A DNA stretch of 64,000 nucleotides from Dugong dugon (taxonomy: Eukaryota > Chordata > Mammalia > Sirenia > Dugongidae), in contig CM057469.1 in assembly GCA_030035585.1 (NCBI GenBank), forward strand, positions 36,176,501-36,240,500, given 5' to 3'. Each line of letters opens with the position of its first letter. Positions within the stretch are counted from its first letter, which is position 1. Made by a program: the position numbers and the translations under genes. The notes beneath the pieces are model-generated. The model saw nothing but the letters and a program-made list of their open reading frames with translations. It did no database searches and was not told the origin of the DNA. Shown piece by piece: positions 21,427 to 32,684 of this stretch.

Positions 21427-21950
21427 AGTACTCCTCAAAACTGTCAAGATCATCAAAAACAAGCAAAGTCTGAGAAGCTGTTACAGCCAAGAAGAACTTA
21501 GAGAAACATGACAACTAAATGTAATGTGGTATCCTGGAACAGAAAAAAGACATTAGGTAAAACTTAAGAAAATCTAAACAAAGGATGGACTTTAGTTAAC
21601 AATAATGTACCAATATTGGTTCATTAATTTTAATATATGTACCATACTGGAGCCCTGGTGGCACAGTGGCTAACAGCTCAGCTGCTAATGAATATGTCAG
21701 CAGTTCGAACCCACCAGTTACTCCTTGGGAACCCTATGAGGCAGTTTTACTCTGTCCTATAGGGTCGCTATGAGTCAGAATCAATTCGATGGCAATGGAT
21801 TTTGTTTTTCAGGTTTTTTTGGTACCATACTAATGTTAAGATGTTAATAATAGGGGAAGCTGTGCAGGCAGGGATGCGGGTGCAAGGTATGGGAACTTTC
21901 TGTACTATCTGTTCAATTTTTCTGTAAATCTAAACCTGTTCTAAAATATA
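21427..21950 (+). mobile_element. Ancient L1 3' UTR, final part (split by an AfroSINE)
   Basis: Reads AGTACTCCTCAAAACTGTCA and GATGGACTTTAGTTAACAAT up to 21648, and resumes at 21832 with TAATGTTAAGATG and TCTGTAAATCTAAACCTG, ending in AAAATATAAAATG. This is the terminus of the L1M whose ORF2 begins near 12985. Confidence 0.8.
21649..21821 (+). mobile_element. AfroSINE, sense
   Basis: Canonical head GGAGCCCTGGTGGCACAGTG, B-box region CAGTTCGAACCCACC (close to pol III consensus) and tail GAGTCAGAATCAATTCGATG. Perfect 10-bp duplication GTACCATACT at 21639-21648 and 21822-21831. It looks relatively young. Confidence 0.95.
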
Positions 21951-21952
21951 AA

Positions 21953-22278
21953 ATGCAGATAGTCCTCAACTTACCATGTATTCAAGTTACTGCAAACTGC
22001 ACTTATGACAGATCATTTATTTTTTTTTGGTACTACATACATTGTTGTAGCATGTAATTTGCTGTTGTTATTCTCAGATGTTCACTCGCAGATGTTTATA
22101 TGCAATGTTTCCAAACCCCAAAGACAAATAAAGACCAGATTCATAAAGATATTGATAATAAAAGCCAATAATAATGAAAATTAAAAAAAAAAAAAAAGGT
22201 ATTCGACTTATGTCAGAATCTACTTACAACGCAGTTTTTGGAACGGAACCCTGTCATAAGTCGGGGACTACCTCAATA
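21953..22278. mobile_element. Non-autonomous DNA transposon with terminal inverted repeats
   Basis: The left end CAGATAGTCCTCAACTTACC and the reverse complement of the right end (GAGGTAGTCCCCGACTTATG) form terminal inverted repeats. About 325 bp lie between them, with a central A-run and no transposase frame. The end sequence is of the CAGGTAGTCC type, which suggests a Tc1/mariner or Tigger-related MITE. It abuts the end of the ancient L1. Confidence 0.6.
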
Positions 22279-23490
22279 ATAATAAAAGGAGGAAAAAAGT
22301 CAAGGAAACCATTTTTGTTTTCCCTATAATTTGTGCCAGTGTTACAAATTTCAGGAAAAGCACGGAGATTAGCCATAGGTAAGCCTTATCAAACACTATC
22401 CAACTAGACTCCAATCAATCATTTTCAGCACTTTCAAGTTTTCCTGAAACGTTCCTTTTATCCCAAACCTTTTAATTAAAGTTTAAATTAGAATCTAATT
22501 TATTTCTCTATTCCTTTCTTATTTTTTCTCTGGCATATCCAGGCTATATACCTTTACTGTTTGCTTCGTCTAAAAAGAATTCTTATTTTGATCATCACTA
22601 ATTATTTCTGGTCTTGTGCTATTATTTTACTATTTGCTAGCTGGCAAGAAAAAAAATTAACTATAAGTCCTTTACTTCCATTACGCTAACATACTATTTC
22701 TTATAGTAATCATGGTACAAGATTCTCCACAAAATGTCTTTACCTCTTATCCTTTAATCTCCTCTTTTCTCAGAGTTCTCAGCAACATGATGACAAACTG
22801 TGGCCAAAATGTAATCTCTGAATTTAACATCACTCATAAATTATACAGTTTTAGATGATTTATCCTCTAAACATTACAAAACAGACATTTATAAACCAAA
22901 GACATTAAAAGCTTAAAAATCTAAGTATTTATAGCCCAAACAGTTTAATATTAGAATCAATTTATGAGGTATAAGTGCAATTAAAAAAAATCTTGATGGT
23001 TACTTTTTACAATAAACATGTATTTGTTTTATAATGAGGAAGCACACACAAATATTTCCACTTTGGGAGGATGGAAACACACCTCAAGGTTTATGTACCC
23101 AAATACAAAATCTAGGTTTTTGTTTGATTATTTTAAGCAGATAACTTATATAGTATGAGCAAATGAGTCAATTTATTAAAGTTGGCAAACTTAAGAGGAA
23201 AAAACTCTCAATTTTGTTTAACTACCTTTTAGACGGCTTTTGGAATACTACTTATCAGCAAGCTATACTGGCATTCCTGTCTTTGAAGGAGATAATCACA
23301 AAAGCAGCTAACAAGTGAGCAATATAAGCAAGTGGAGACTCACAGGAATGATGAATTCTAAAATAGTAACAACAATTTACTATGGGTCAAAATATTCTAA
23401 AAAGCTGAAGCACATTATCTCATTTAATTCACATAACCGTACAGTTTTTTGTTTTGACTTTTAAGATTTTTTTCTTAGGTTTCTGAATCA
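22279..23490. other. Unique AT-rich sequence
   Basis: No supported feature apart from a possible MIR scrap near 23390-23450 (CACATTATCTCATTTAATTC). Confidence 0.4.
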
Positions 23491-23494
23491 TTTT

Positions 23495-23985
23495 TTGTGG
23501 TAAGCTCAAATATGGCCACAATTCCTCCCATCCCCTTTATAATCTGACTTTGCCACTCTTTCCATAAAGAGATAGGGTCTAGGCCCCTTCAATGTGGGTA
23601 GCCTTGTGACTTGCTTTGCACAGTTGAATGCAGCAGAAGTGATGAGAGAGACCCAGAGCTTAGGCCTCAATAAGCCTTGCCACCTCCACTCTCACTCTTA
23701 GAACGTGATGCCACCACGTAACAAAGCTTGAACTAGCCTGCCAGGGAATGAGACCATGTAGAACAGAGAAAAGGTGTCCCAAGACAAACCCCTGAACAAT
23801 CAGCTCCAAGTTGCCAAATGACTTAAGCCACATGAATGACCTAGGGGAGATCAGCAGAAGAGCCATCCAGCTAAGCCCAACCAAGCCCAGCCCAAATTGT
23901 CAACCCACAGAAACGTTGAGTTTATTTACAAATAAAACGGTGTTGTTTTAAGCCACTAAGTTTTGGGGTGGTTTGTTACTCAATA
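23495..23985 (+). mobile_element. MLT1-like MaLR LTR, sense
   Basis: Ends with the characteristic TTTTAAGCCACTAAGTTTTG and GGGTGGTTTGTTACTCAATA. Upstream, GACTTGCTTTGCACAGTTGA and GCCTGCCAGGGAATGAGACC fit the body of the LTR. It is solo and non-coding; the 74-codon minus-strand frame across it is not a gene. Confidence 0.75.
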
Positions 23986-23992
23986 CTAGTAA

Positions 23993-24042
23993 AACCAGTT
24001 GCTGTCAAGTTGATTTTGACTTATGACGACCCTATAGTACCT
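23993..24042 (-). mobile_element. Truncated AfroSINE tail, antisense
   Basis: Only the 3' tail domain is present (GTTGCTGTCAAGTTGATTT and TTATGACGACCCTATAG), next to the MLT1-like LTR. About 50 bp. Confidence 0.75.
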
Positions 24043-24685
24043 GGTAACAGTTTACATAATTAAGACATAACAATTAACATTTATAAATTTCATCAAAGCT
24101 TTTTGAGAAAACAGTAACACTGAATGTAATATTAATATTTGAATCTGAAGGGTTCTCAACTGAATTAGAATCTTTTAAAAGACAGTGAATCGATCCTCTT
24201 TTTAAGGCCCTCAAAAATGCTGATACTGAAGTACAACCTGCCTAAATTTAGCTCCTTAATCCTGCAGCATAAATATTAGTAATTAAAAGGAAAAGCATTG
24301 ACGTATACCAAAACAGTACATTTTCAAAGCAAAGCATGAACCCTTTTTGACTTAAAAATTTATGTACCACTTAAGTGCAATATAAATCTACCTACCTACT
24401 AGTTTCTTAGAATTTTCCAATTTAACACTCTTAAATTGTCCTACATGCAAGAGTCCACTGATGTGTCAGAACAGCATTACTTTTAATACTGATAATGATT
24501 CACATACTCCCAAATTAGATATTGTCAATCCTTACTGGTTACAATCTAAAGACTGAATTTCCTTACCATCATCACCTTAATCATCCTAAGTTATACTTGG
24601 TTTTTATCTACCTACTTACAACTATCTTTATATACTCCCCAAATCTTTTCCCCCTCTATGTCAAAACTGAGAAGAGGACAGGAGG
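24043..24685. other. Unique AT-rich sequence
   Basis: Nothing supported. Confidence 0.4.
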
Positions 24686-24689
24686 ATTT

Positions 24690-24872
24690 GAATGTCAAGC
24701 ATTTACATGTTATCTCATTTAATCATCCAACAGCCTTCTGAGATAGATATTATCATTTCCACTCTACTGATGAAGGAAGGAAAGAAAACTGAAAATGATT
24801 CCTCAGTTTGAATCCACATCTGTTCAACTCCAAAGCCTGTACTTTTCCCACTATACCACAATGCCTCCCAAC
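24690..24872 (+). mobile_element. MIR SINE remnant
   Basis: Shows TTATCTCATTTAATCATCC, GATAGATATTATCATTTCC, GTTTGAATCCACATCTG and CCACTATACCACAATGCCTCC-like 3' text. Confidence 0.7.
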
Positions 24873-25179
24873 TTTCACCACCTTTAATTTTTAAATTATA
24901 TTTCCTAATAATATTTTACTAGTCAGCTATAATTAAAGATTAAATTAAATGATGCTTATTTTAGGTTTACCCTGAGCATGACTGTTTTTAAATTAAATAG
25001 ATTTAGTACAGTGACCTTGGAACTGTTTAAGCTTACTAGTTTATTTTTTTTAAAATCAGATTGTAGCAATTACTGTATGTCTTTTGGAGAGAACCAAAAG
25101 AATAACTTTGTTTTAAATATTTTAGCACGTTTCACTGTAGAAAGAAGCAGGTGACATCTTGATTATATATATTTTAAGA

Positions 25180-25500
25180 TACTTAAAATGTATTTAAGTA
25201 TAACCTATCTATAGAAAACTGTACAGATCAAGAGCATTCAACTCAATGAATTATCACAAAGTGAGTATACTTGTATACCCAAGATATACATTACCAGAAC
25301 TCCATAGGCCCTCCTCCAGAATGATCCCACCAAATCATTATTCCTTTACTCTAGGTTCCCTAAAGTTCACTACTACCCTAACTTCTAACACTACAGATTA
25401 GTTCTGCCTGTTTTAAAACTCTATATAATGGAATCATCAGTATTCAGTCTCTGGTATCTGGCTTCTTTTACTCAACATTGTATTTGTTTGATTTTTTTTT
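25180..25500 (-). mobile_element. Old L1 3' region, antisense
   Basis: The text GATTAGTTCTGCCTGTTTTA, ATATAATGGAATCATCAGTA and CTGGCTTCTTTTACTCAACA is the antisense of a common old L1 3' UTR segment. Its distal part is included in the tandem duplication at 25460-25738. Confidence 0.6.
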
Positions 25501-25738
25501 TACATTTTTAACTGTTACAAAGTATGCAAGTTAAATCCATCACAGTTAGGAATCTACCCTTAATGAACTCATTTTTGGACTGATGATAACATGTGGCTTC
25601 TTTTACTCAACACTATATTTGTTTAATTTTTTTTTTTTTTACATTTATATTTTTAACTGTTACAAGGCGTACTAGTTAAATTGATCACAGTTAGGAATCT
25701 ACCCTTAATGAACTCATTTTTGGACCAATGATAACGTG
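25460..25738. repeat. Two-copy tandem duplication, about 135 bp
   Basis: Copy 1 (25460-25594) and copy 2 (25595-25738) both run from GGCTTCTTTTACTCAACA through a poly(T) run, AACTGTTACAA, CACAGTTAGGAATCTACCC and TTAATGAACTCATTTTTGGA to GATAAC. They are about 90% identical by eye; copy 2 has a longer T run and a short extra ATTTAT segment. Confidence 0.9.
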
Positions 25739-25739
25739 A

Positions 25740-26640
25740 ATTTTGAATGAAGCAGATTTCTGCAAGGAACAAAAACGGGTGACAATTAACAAAACTAGAG
25801 GACAAAGAGTTCTCTGTTACCCAAGAAAACAAAGCAACATATGTGTCACACCACAGTCTGCACTTTTTTTCCTTTAGCTCCCTTTTACTTCTTTTTTCTA
25901 GATAGCCTATGTCTTAGACTTCCTTGTGGCATTTGGTGGCCAACACAGGGCTTTGATTATTCTAGAACTGGGCAACAAAAAGAAAACATGCAGATGTATT
26001 TATAACGGGTAAGCTGCATATAGAACATACTTCTTTTGCAAATGTTGGGCAATTACTTAAGTGTATACTCTGATCTAGGATTTCACAGCATTAAAAATAT
26101 ATTTAATAATAATAGAATAACAATAATAATATTGGTATTATTAAAATGTACGGGCCAAGGCTTAAGACATTTCCATTACTTTCTATTTATTTTTATGCAG
26201 TTCTCAACAAAAAATGATCAGACCCAATGCTATTCTTTCCCCTGGGCTTTAACTATTCTCTATCACTTCTATGACCATTTAACAATAATAGGAATTCTTA
26301 TTTAATAGGGGCTTTGAACAAGGTTGTGAAGAAAAAAAAGAGGAGAATAAGGAGATCTACAATGTAATCCCAACTCTGCTCTGAGATCTATATACTTCTG
26401 ATAAATATTCAAAAGGGTTGGGGGAAAAAAGTATAGAGAAAAGTAAGAAAAAAATTACCCCAGATTTTAAGTACAAACGAGTGGTCTAAAAGATGATATT
26501 CTCATGGGAAACCTAGGAAACCATACTCTAACTGGCAATATTCAGAAAAGGCTGCTTCTTTGGAGGAGTAAGGGATTTTAAATTATATACACTTTAGGCT
26601 GCTGACAGCATAAGCAACAAAATACAATAGAGAAAGCATT
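25740..26640. other. Unique sequence
   Basis: No exon or repeat recognised. The 89-codon frame at 26036-26305 is hydrophobic AT-rich noise. Confidence 0.4.
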
Positions 26641-26654
26641 GAAAACGTAGATTT

Positions 26655-27388
26655 GTTGTGTTTAATGCTTCTGCTCTGCCCTCCCCCCTCCCCCCACCGC
26701 CGCCCCAGTTCATTGAGTAGTAACTGGGGTCTTAAAAGCTTACAAGTGGCCATCCAAAGTACAATTGGTCTCTATTCTTCTGGAGCAAATAGTGGAAGAA
26801 GAAAAATCAGGAATAGAAGGAAGAAATGGAACGCAAGGTCCACTGTCTCCATGAACAACTGACTCCTTTGCCATGAGACCAGAAGAACTGAATGGTGCCA
26901 ACTACCATTACTTAACATTTTGATCAAAGATCCCACAAAATAATCCTGATCAAAACGGGGGCAATGCAGAACAGAATTCTAATTCTTATGGAATCTAGAT
27001 TCTGGAGTCACTGAGGATGGGTGAAGCCCCAAAACTACTGCCCTGAGATAATCTTTAAACCTGAAACCTTAAACTAAAAATATCCCCCTGAAGCCTTCTT
27101 TAAACCAAATAGTCTAGACTAATTAGTAACGGATGTCTGCTGTGAGCATAGTGCTCTTTTAAAGAACTATCTATACGGGATCAAATTGGTAACAGCAATG
27201 GGAAAGGTTAGATAGGAAGCTAAGGGGATAGTGAATGTATGTCAACAGAGGAGGAACAAACTGGAAAAGGAGAATGAGAATGGCTGCACAATTTGAAGAA
27301 ATGTAATCAATGTCACTGAATTGCATAGGTAGAAATTGTTGAATTGGTGTATGTTTTACTGTGTATATTTTCATAAATAAAAAAAAAA
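26655..27388 (+). mobile_element. L1 3' UTR insertion
   Basis: A long L1 3' UTR (CTGGGGTCTTAAAAGCTTAC, GAACAACTGACTCCTTTGCC, then TTACTGTGTATATTTTCATA) and an A-rich tail, flanked by a 14-bp duplication (GAAAACGTAGATTT at 26641-26654; GAAAATGTAGATTT at 27389-27402). The first 60 bp are a C-rich block (CCCCCCTCCCCCCACCGCCG) that is opposite in strand bias to the G-rich tract of related L1 3' UTRs, suggesting a short 5' inversion. Confidence 0.85.
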
Positions 27389-27482
27389 GAAAATGTAGAT
27401 TTAAGGACAAACTGAGGCCATGTAAATAGGTAAGTTATTGTGAGAATGAATATAAACGGAGAACTGGACCTTGACTTAAGTT

Positions 27483-27682
27483 TATATCAGCACTCTCCAA
27501 TAGAACTCCTAAGATAATGGAAATGTTCTCTGTGTTGTCCCATATTATGGCCACTAGTCACGTGTGACTACTGAGCCCTTGCAATGTGGCTAGTGTGACT
27601 AAGAAACTAAAGCTTAAATTTTATTTAAATTTAAAGAGTCACATGTGGCTAGAGGCTGGTATTGAACAGCACAAGTCTACAT
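27483..27682 (+). mobile_element. hAT-type non-autonomous DNA element
   Basis: Contains the mammal-wide text ATGGCCACTAGTCACGTGTG, CTTGCAATGTGGCTAGTGTG and GTCACATGTGGCTAGAGGCTGG. The GTGGCTA motifs lie near both ends, as in hAT MITEs. The specific family is not named with confidence. Confidence 0.7.
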
Positions 27683-27889
27683 TAATGACTAATGTGGGAA
27701 GAAAATGAGAATGGTAATCTTAACAATTACTTCATGTCTGACCACCACCCCCAAAATACATGTATAGTAAATCCTAACCTATCCAAAGTTTTATATGTTT
27801 CTTGAATATTAACATTTTACAGAACATTTTAGATGTTCTAGATCAATATCTTTCTAAAATAATTTTTTTAAAACAGAATTTAAGGAGGG

Positions 27890-28105
27890 AAATAACATTT
27901 ATTGAATGGGGACTAGGTATCAGGCACTATACTAAAGATATGTTATCTCATTAGAATTTCAAAACAATCTTTAAAAAAAGGTTATTACCATTTCTATTTT
28001 TAGAGATGAGGAACCATAAAATTTAAATCATGAAAGATGAGAACCCTGCTATATCTGACTCCAAAATCTACGTTCTAGTACACTCTGCTCTACAATATTT
28101 ATTTT
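27890..28105 (+). mobile_element. MIR SINE remnant
   Basis: CATTTATTGAATGGGGACTA, GTATCAGGCACTATACTAAA and TTTTAGAGATGAGGAACC follow the MIR order. Confidence 0.7.
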
Positions 28106-28610
28106 TATGATTCCCAAAATTATAAACATAACTGAATTTTCCAACAATGAATTTATTACCAGGAACGATGAATTATATAGCACAATAATGAATAATACAC
28201 TCAGAGTCTAATAAGCTGTTACACAACTAGCTCTAGCCCCTATATTAAATACTACCAAGCCAATGTGTTGTCTTCCTGTCATCTCCCTTGCTGTCCACGC
28301 TACCTACTCTCATATCTAATTTACACCTTTTAATCTGCTGTGGGACTGAAAACCAGACAATCAAATTTCTTAGAATTATGTACAAAAAGAGGGCTTCTAA
28401 GACAATGCCTTACTGCAGAGGATTTAGTTAATTTTGTGACAACTTAAGGTCTTTTTGCCTGCTTCATTATTTTAAACTGGGTCCTGGATAGATGAAATAT
28501 TATATTCTATAATAAAGCTAAGAATCTAGTTATCTCTTTCATTCTCAAATCTTTCACTAAATCATATTTTCAAGCCTAGGTGTCTAAACATCACCTCATT
28601 TAAAGATATT
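28106..28610. other. Unique sequence
   Basis: Nothing supported. Confidence 0.4.
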
Positions 28611-28624
28611 ATTTTTATGATTAG

Positions 28625-28792
28625 AAAAAAAAAAAAAAAAACCCGTTGCCATCAAGTCGATTCCGACTTATCGTGACCCTACAGGACAGAGTAGAACTGC
28701 CCCATAGTTTCCAAGGAGTGCCTGGTGGATTCAAACTGCCAACCCTTTGGTTAGCAGCCACAGCACTTAACCATTACACCACCAGGGTTTCC
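28625..28792 (-). mobile_element. AfroSINE, short variant, antisense
   Basis: A18-type tail, then GTTGCCATCAAGTCGATTCC, ending CACCACCAGGGTTTCC. Duplication ATTTTTATGATTAG at 28611-28624 and ATTTTTATAATTAG at 28793-28806 (one mismatch). It is well preserved. Confidence 0.95.
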
Positions 28793-28869
28793 ATTTTTAT
28801 AATTAGATTTATTAATTTAGTATACTAGCTTTTCAGTAAATGTTACTACCAGAAATTAAAACTTCTATG

Positions 28870-29845
28870 CATTAAAGAATTTTAGCAAGAAAGTGAAGAG
28901 ACAACCTACAGAATGGTAGAAAAATATCTGGTAGTCATATATCTGATAATGGTTTAATATCCAGAATACATAAAGAACTCCTACAGCTCAAAAACAAGAC
29001 AAACAAACCAACTAAAATATGCACAGAGGACTTAAACACACATTTCTCCAAAGAAGATCTACAAATGGCCCAAAACACATGAAAAGATGTCAAAACCACA
29101 ATGATACTACTTCACATCTACTAGGATGGCTATTATCAGGAGAAAGGAAATAAGTGTTGGCAAGGATGTGGAGAAAACTGGAACCCTCATCCATCGCTGG
29201 TGGGAATGTAAAATGGTACAGCAGTTACGGAAAACAGCTTGGCTGTTTCTCAAAAAGTTAAACATAGAATTACCCATGACCCAGCAATTCCACTCCTAGG
29301 TATATACCCTCAAAGCCTTGAAAGCAGGGACTCAAACAGATACTTGTACACCACTGTTTATTGCAGGATTACTCCCAATAGTCAAAAGGTAGAAACAACC
29401 CAAATGTCCATCAAGAGATGAACGTATAAACAAAAATGTGGTATAGCCACACAACAGAATATTATTCAGTCATAAAGAGATATGAAGTTCTGATATATGC
29501 TATGGCATAGATGAACCTTAAAAACATTATGCTAAATAAAATGTCAGACACAAAAGACAAATATTGTATGATTCCATCTATATGAAGTATCTAAAAAAGG
29601 TAGACGCATAGAGGCAAAAGTTTATTTGTGGCTACCAAGGGCAGGTGAGAGGTGGAATGGGGGAGTTACTGCTTAAGGGCTACAGTGTTTCTGTTTTGGG
29701 TGATGAAAAACTTTTGGAAATAGATAGCAGTGATGATTGCACAACATCGTGAATGCAAATGTCACTAAATTGTACACTTAAAAATGGTTAAAATACTAAA
29801 TTTTTTGTCATATATATTTTACCACAATAAAATTTAAAAAAGGGG
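28870..29845 (+). pseudogene. L1 ORF2 C-terminus and 3' UTR
   Basis: Plus-strand remnants of the end of ORF2 (GTTTAATATCCAGAATACAT; AATGGCCCAAAACACATGAA; a CCAGCAATTCCACTCCTAGG block for the conserved DPAIPLLGIYP segment at 29275-29310) and a standard 3' UTR ending TATATATTTTACCACAATAA. The frame is broken. It ends in A-run plus 11 G at 29842-29852. Confidence 0.85.
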
Positions 29846-29852
29846 GGGGGGG

Positions 29853-29984
29853 CAGGGGAAAGTGCCACCAGAAGGGATAACTGCTCAATCCAATATAGAA
29901 TAGGTCCTTCAATCTTGCAGTTTGCTCTACTAAAATTTTAGCAATATTGACATTTTTAAAGTTGGGAAAGGGGAGCTAAATCTG

Positions 29985-30020
<36 letters not shown>

Positions 30021-31205
30021 AAATGAGGCATATATAAAAATACAGAAATACAAATATTGACAAAGAGTTGATGTATTTCAATATTTTCCTGAAAAAAGTC
30101 ACCATTAAAGAAAAGCAAAACTTTTATTGTATTGAATTGTAAATATTTTTATATCTTTTTCTCAGGTCACTTTTTATTTTAAGTTGTTCTTTTTTTTGGT
30201 TTGTTAAATAATATTTTATTGTTTTAGGTAAATTCAGTAAGTTATTCTTACAATTAAATTGGTAATAAAATTTTCCTTAAAAAAAAAAAAATTAGTATCA
30301 AATTTTAAATTCTTCTTCCCTACTTAGATCTCCTGTACTGATTTTTAACCCATTACAAATCTTTTCTAATAATATGAAATCTGCTTTTCACATCTCACCA
30401 CAAATTGTAAGATTTCAATTTAATTAGGGGAACTTTGAATTTAAGATGATTGGAATATTTCCAATGCCCAAATTAAAACCTCAAATTTAGCAGCAAATCT
30501 AAATGTATAAAAGTCCAAATTTTATGACTCTTCATTTCAGAAAGAAAGACTTTTTTTTCTCTTTCAATCAAGTAAAACAAACAAACAAACAAAGCTACAA
30601 ACCAATTAACTGCCTTTGTAAAAGTATCCATGTTTTTGAAGAGGGTCAGGTACAGATAGGCTCAAGAGCAAGGTTTTTGAAATTTATTCAACTAGAGATT
30701 AAAAGCAGAGAGTATCAGGCAAATCGTAACTCTAAATATGCTCAAACGTTGGCCGAATAAAATAATCAGAAAGTTGGAGTCATAAAAATCAAAGTGTTCT
30801 GATAAAATTCTAACAAGCATTTTTTAATAAGACTTTTAAGTCTGTTAATATTCCAAATTTCTTCGATACATTAAGAAAAACTAAAAGGCAAACAAGTTCT
30901 AGACATTAGACTAAATAAGTATTAGTTGCTCACATTTGTTTTTAATATTAAAATTTAGTTCTCACAACCCAATGAAGTAATACAAATAAGCCTCAGAGTT
31001 TGTGTAGAAGAACTCCTTTAGAGTGATATAAGCTAAAACTGCAAATTGCTGTGACTGTCAACTTTTCTTCCACAGAGTCATTGGCAGCGTGCCCTCTGTA
31101 CTTAAGAGAGGCATGCAAGAAATGAGATAGTTTTTGATTCCTAACAATTACATCCCAAAGTTTTTTCTGCAATTTCAACTGTACATACTACTCTTCCTCA
31201 ATTAT
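29853..31205. other. Unique AT-rich sequence with an A-run
   Basis: A run of about 30 A lies at 29992-30018 and an (AAAC)n microsatellite at 30576-30595. A 61-codon minus-strand frame at 31178-30993 has a fairly balanced composition but no recognised domain. Nothing else supported. Confidence 0.4.
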
Positions 31206-31214
31206 GGCTCAAAA

Positions 31215-31455
31215 TAATTTCATGTTAAATCCAGAGAGACAGAAAGCAGACTGGTGGTTGCTAGGGATTGAGGGAGGATGGAGCAGTAACTGCTTAAATG
31301 GGTACAGGGTTTTCTTTTGGAGTTATTGAAAATGTTTTGGTACTAGATAGAGGTGATGGGTGCAAAACATTATGAATGTGCTAAATGTCACTAAACTGTT
31401 CACTTTATGAAGTAGGTAATTTTATGTTATGTAAATTTCACCTCAATAAAAAAAA
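31215..31455 (+). mobile_element. Old L1 3' UTR
   Basis: GACTGGTGGTTGCTAGGGAT, GCAAAACATTATGAATGTGC and TTATGTAAATTTCACCTCAA form the usual L1M terminus. Confidence 0.8.
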
Positions 31456-31521
31456 TTTCACGTTAAGAAATATAGATAAAACTGACCCCTTTAGAACTCT
31501 TCAAAAACATTGCTCATGTTC

Positions 31522-32043
31522 TTAGATGGTGTCCAGCTACCATCAATGACCACCCTAACAGGGAACACAACAGAAGAGTCCCTGATGGAGCAGGAGAAAA
31601 GTGGGGTGCAGGACGCAAACTCTAGTCAAAAGACCAGACTTAATGGTATGACTGAGACTGGACGGACCCCAGAAGACACGGTCCCTGCACTCTCTGTTGG
31701 CCCAAAACTAAAACCATTCCCAAGGCCAACTCTTCAAACAAAGATTAGACTGGACTATGGGACATAAAATGATACTCGTGAAGAGTGTGTGTCTTAGCTC
31801 AAGCAGATACGTGAGAGCAAATGGGCAGCTCCTGTCCAGAGGTGAGATGAGAAGACAGAGTGGGTCAGGAGCTGGTTGAATGGACACCAGAAATCCGGGG
31901 TGGAAAGGAGGAGTGTGCTGTCACAGTATGGGGAGAGCAACTAGGGTCACTTAACAATGTGTGTATAAATTTTTGTATGAGAGACTAACTTGAATTGTAA
32001 ACTTTCACTTAAAGCACAATAAAAAAAAAAGAGTAAAAAAAAA
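31522..32043 (+). mobile_element. L1 3' UTR insertion (afrotherian-type tail)
   Basis: Text includes AATGACCACCCTAACAGGG, CTTAATGGTATGACTGAGAC, GGAGGAGTGTGCTGTCACAG and TGAATTGTAAACTTTCACTT, then an AATAAAAAAA tail. Duplication ATTGCTCATGTTC at 31509-31521 and ATTGCTCGTGTTC at 32044-32056. The 85-codon frame at 31510-31767 is UTR. Confidence 0.9.
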
Positions 32044-32684
32044 ATTGCTCGTGTTCAAATGCTACTTAGTTCTTGGAGATTTTTTAAGATAAAACGCATT
32101 ACAAGTTAAATTATTACTATATATGCACAGTAATAATCATTGAGGGGTATACTGATGTCCATTTAAAACACTGCTAAAATGCTTGACAAACATGAAAAGA
32201 ATACTGCTCTGACTTACATTTGTAAATAATGTCTAAGAAAAATATAAGTTGAGTCATTTATTCCTCTATAACAGAAAGTGATTCCTATCAGTCAGCTCAC
32301 CTACAAACGAAAGGTATACCCTATCTCCTTGCTTCTGTTATCATGAACTCAATTTTTTTTTTACTATAATTCTTCCCCCAGACCTCAACCAATCAGGAAA
32401 ACATTGTGAACCAATAAGAAGTGTCTAACCTAATATTATATAAGAAATAAGCAAGATTATATAATAAGTAAACAAGTACAAGTCTGAGCAATAATAGATA
32501 TAAATAAAAACACTAAAGTGAATTGTCTTGGAGATGTAATACATTACTTCAGATCAGTAAACTTCACACGTTAAAATGGAAAGAATCTATCCTAAGAAAC
32601 TCTGAAGAAAAATTCCTTTGTATAAATGCCTGACAAAATTAATCTTATACCACATACTCCAAGGCAAGTCCAAATCCAGCCTAG

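Noticed and set aside
30993..31178. 61-codon minus-strand frame with balanced composition
   Set aside because: Short, no splice sites in a fitting arrangement, no recognised similarity; not distinguishable from chance.
32296..32331. Possible 36-nt minus-strand micro-exon ending at a GTGAGC donor
   Set aside because: The donor is good but the acceptor lacks a pyrimidine tract; too weak to call.
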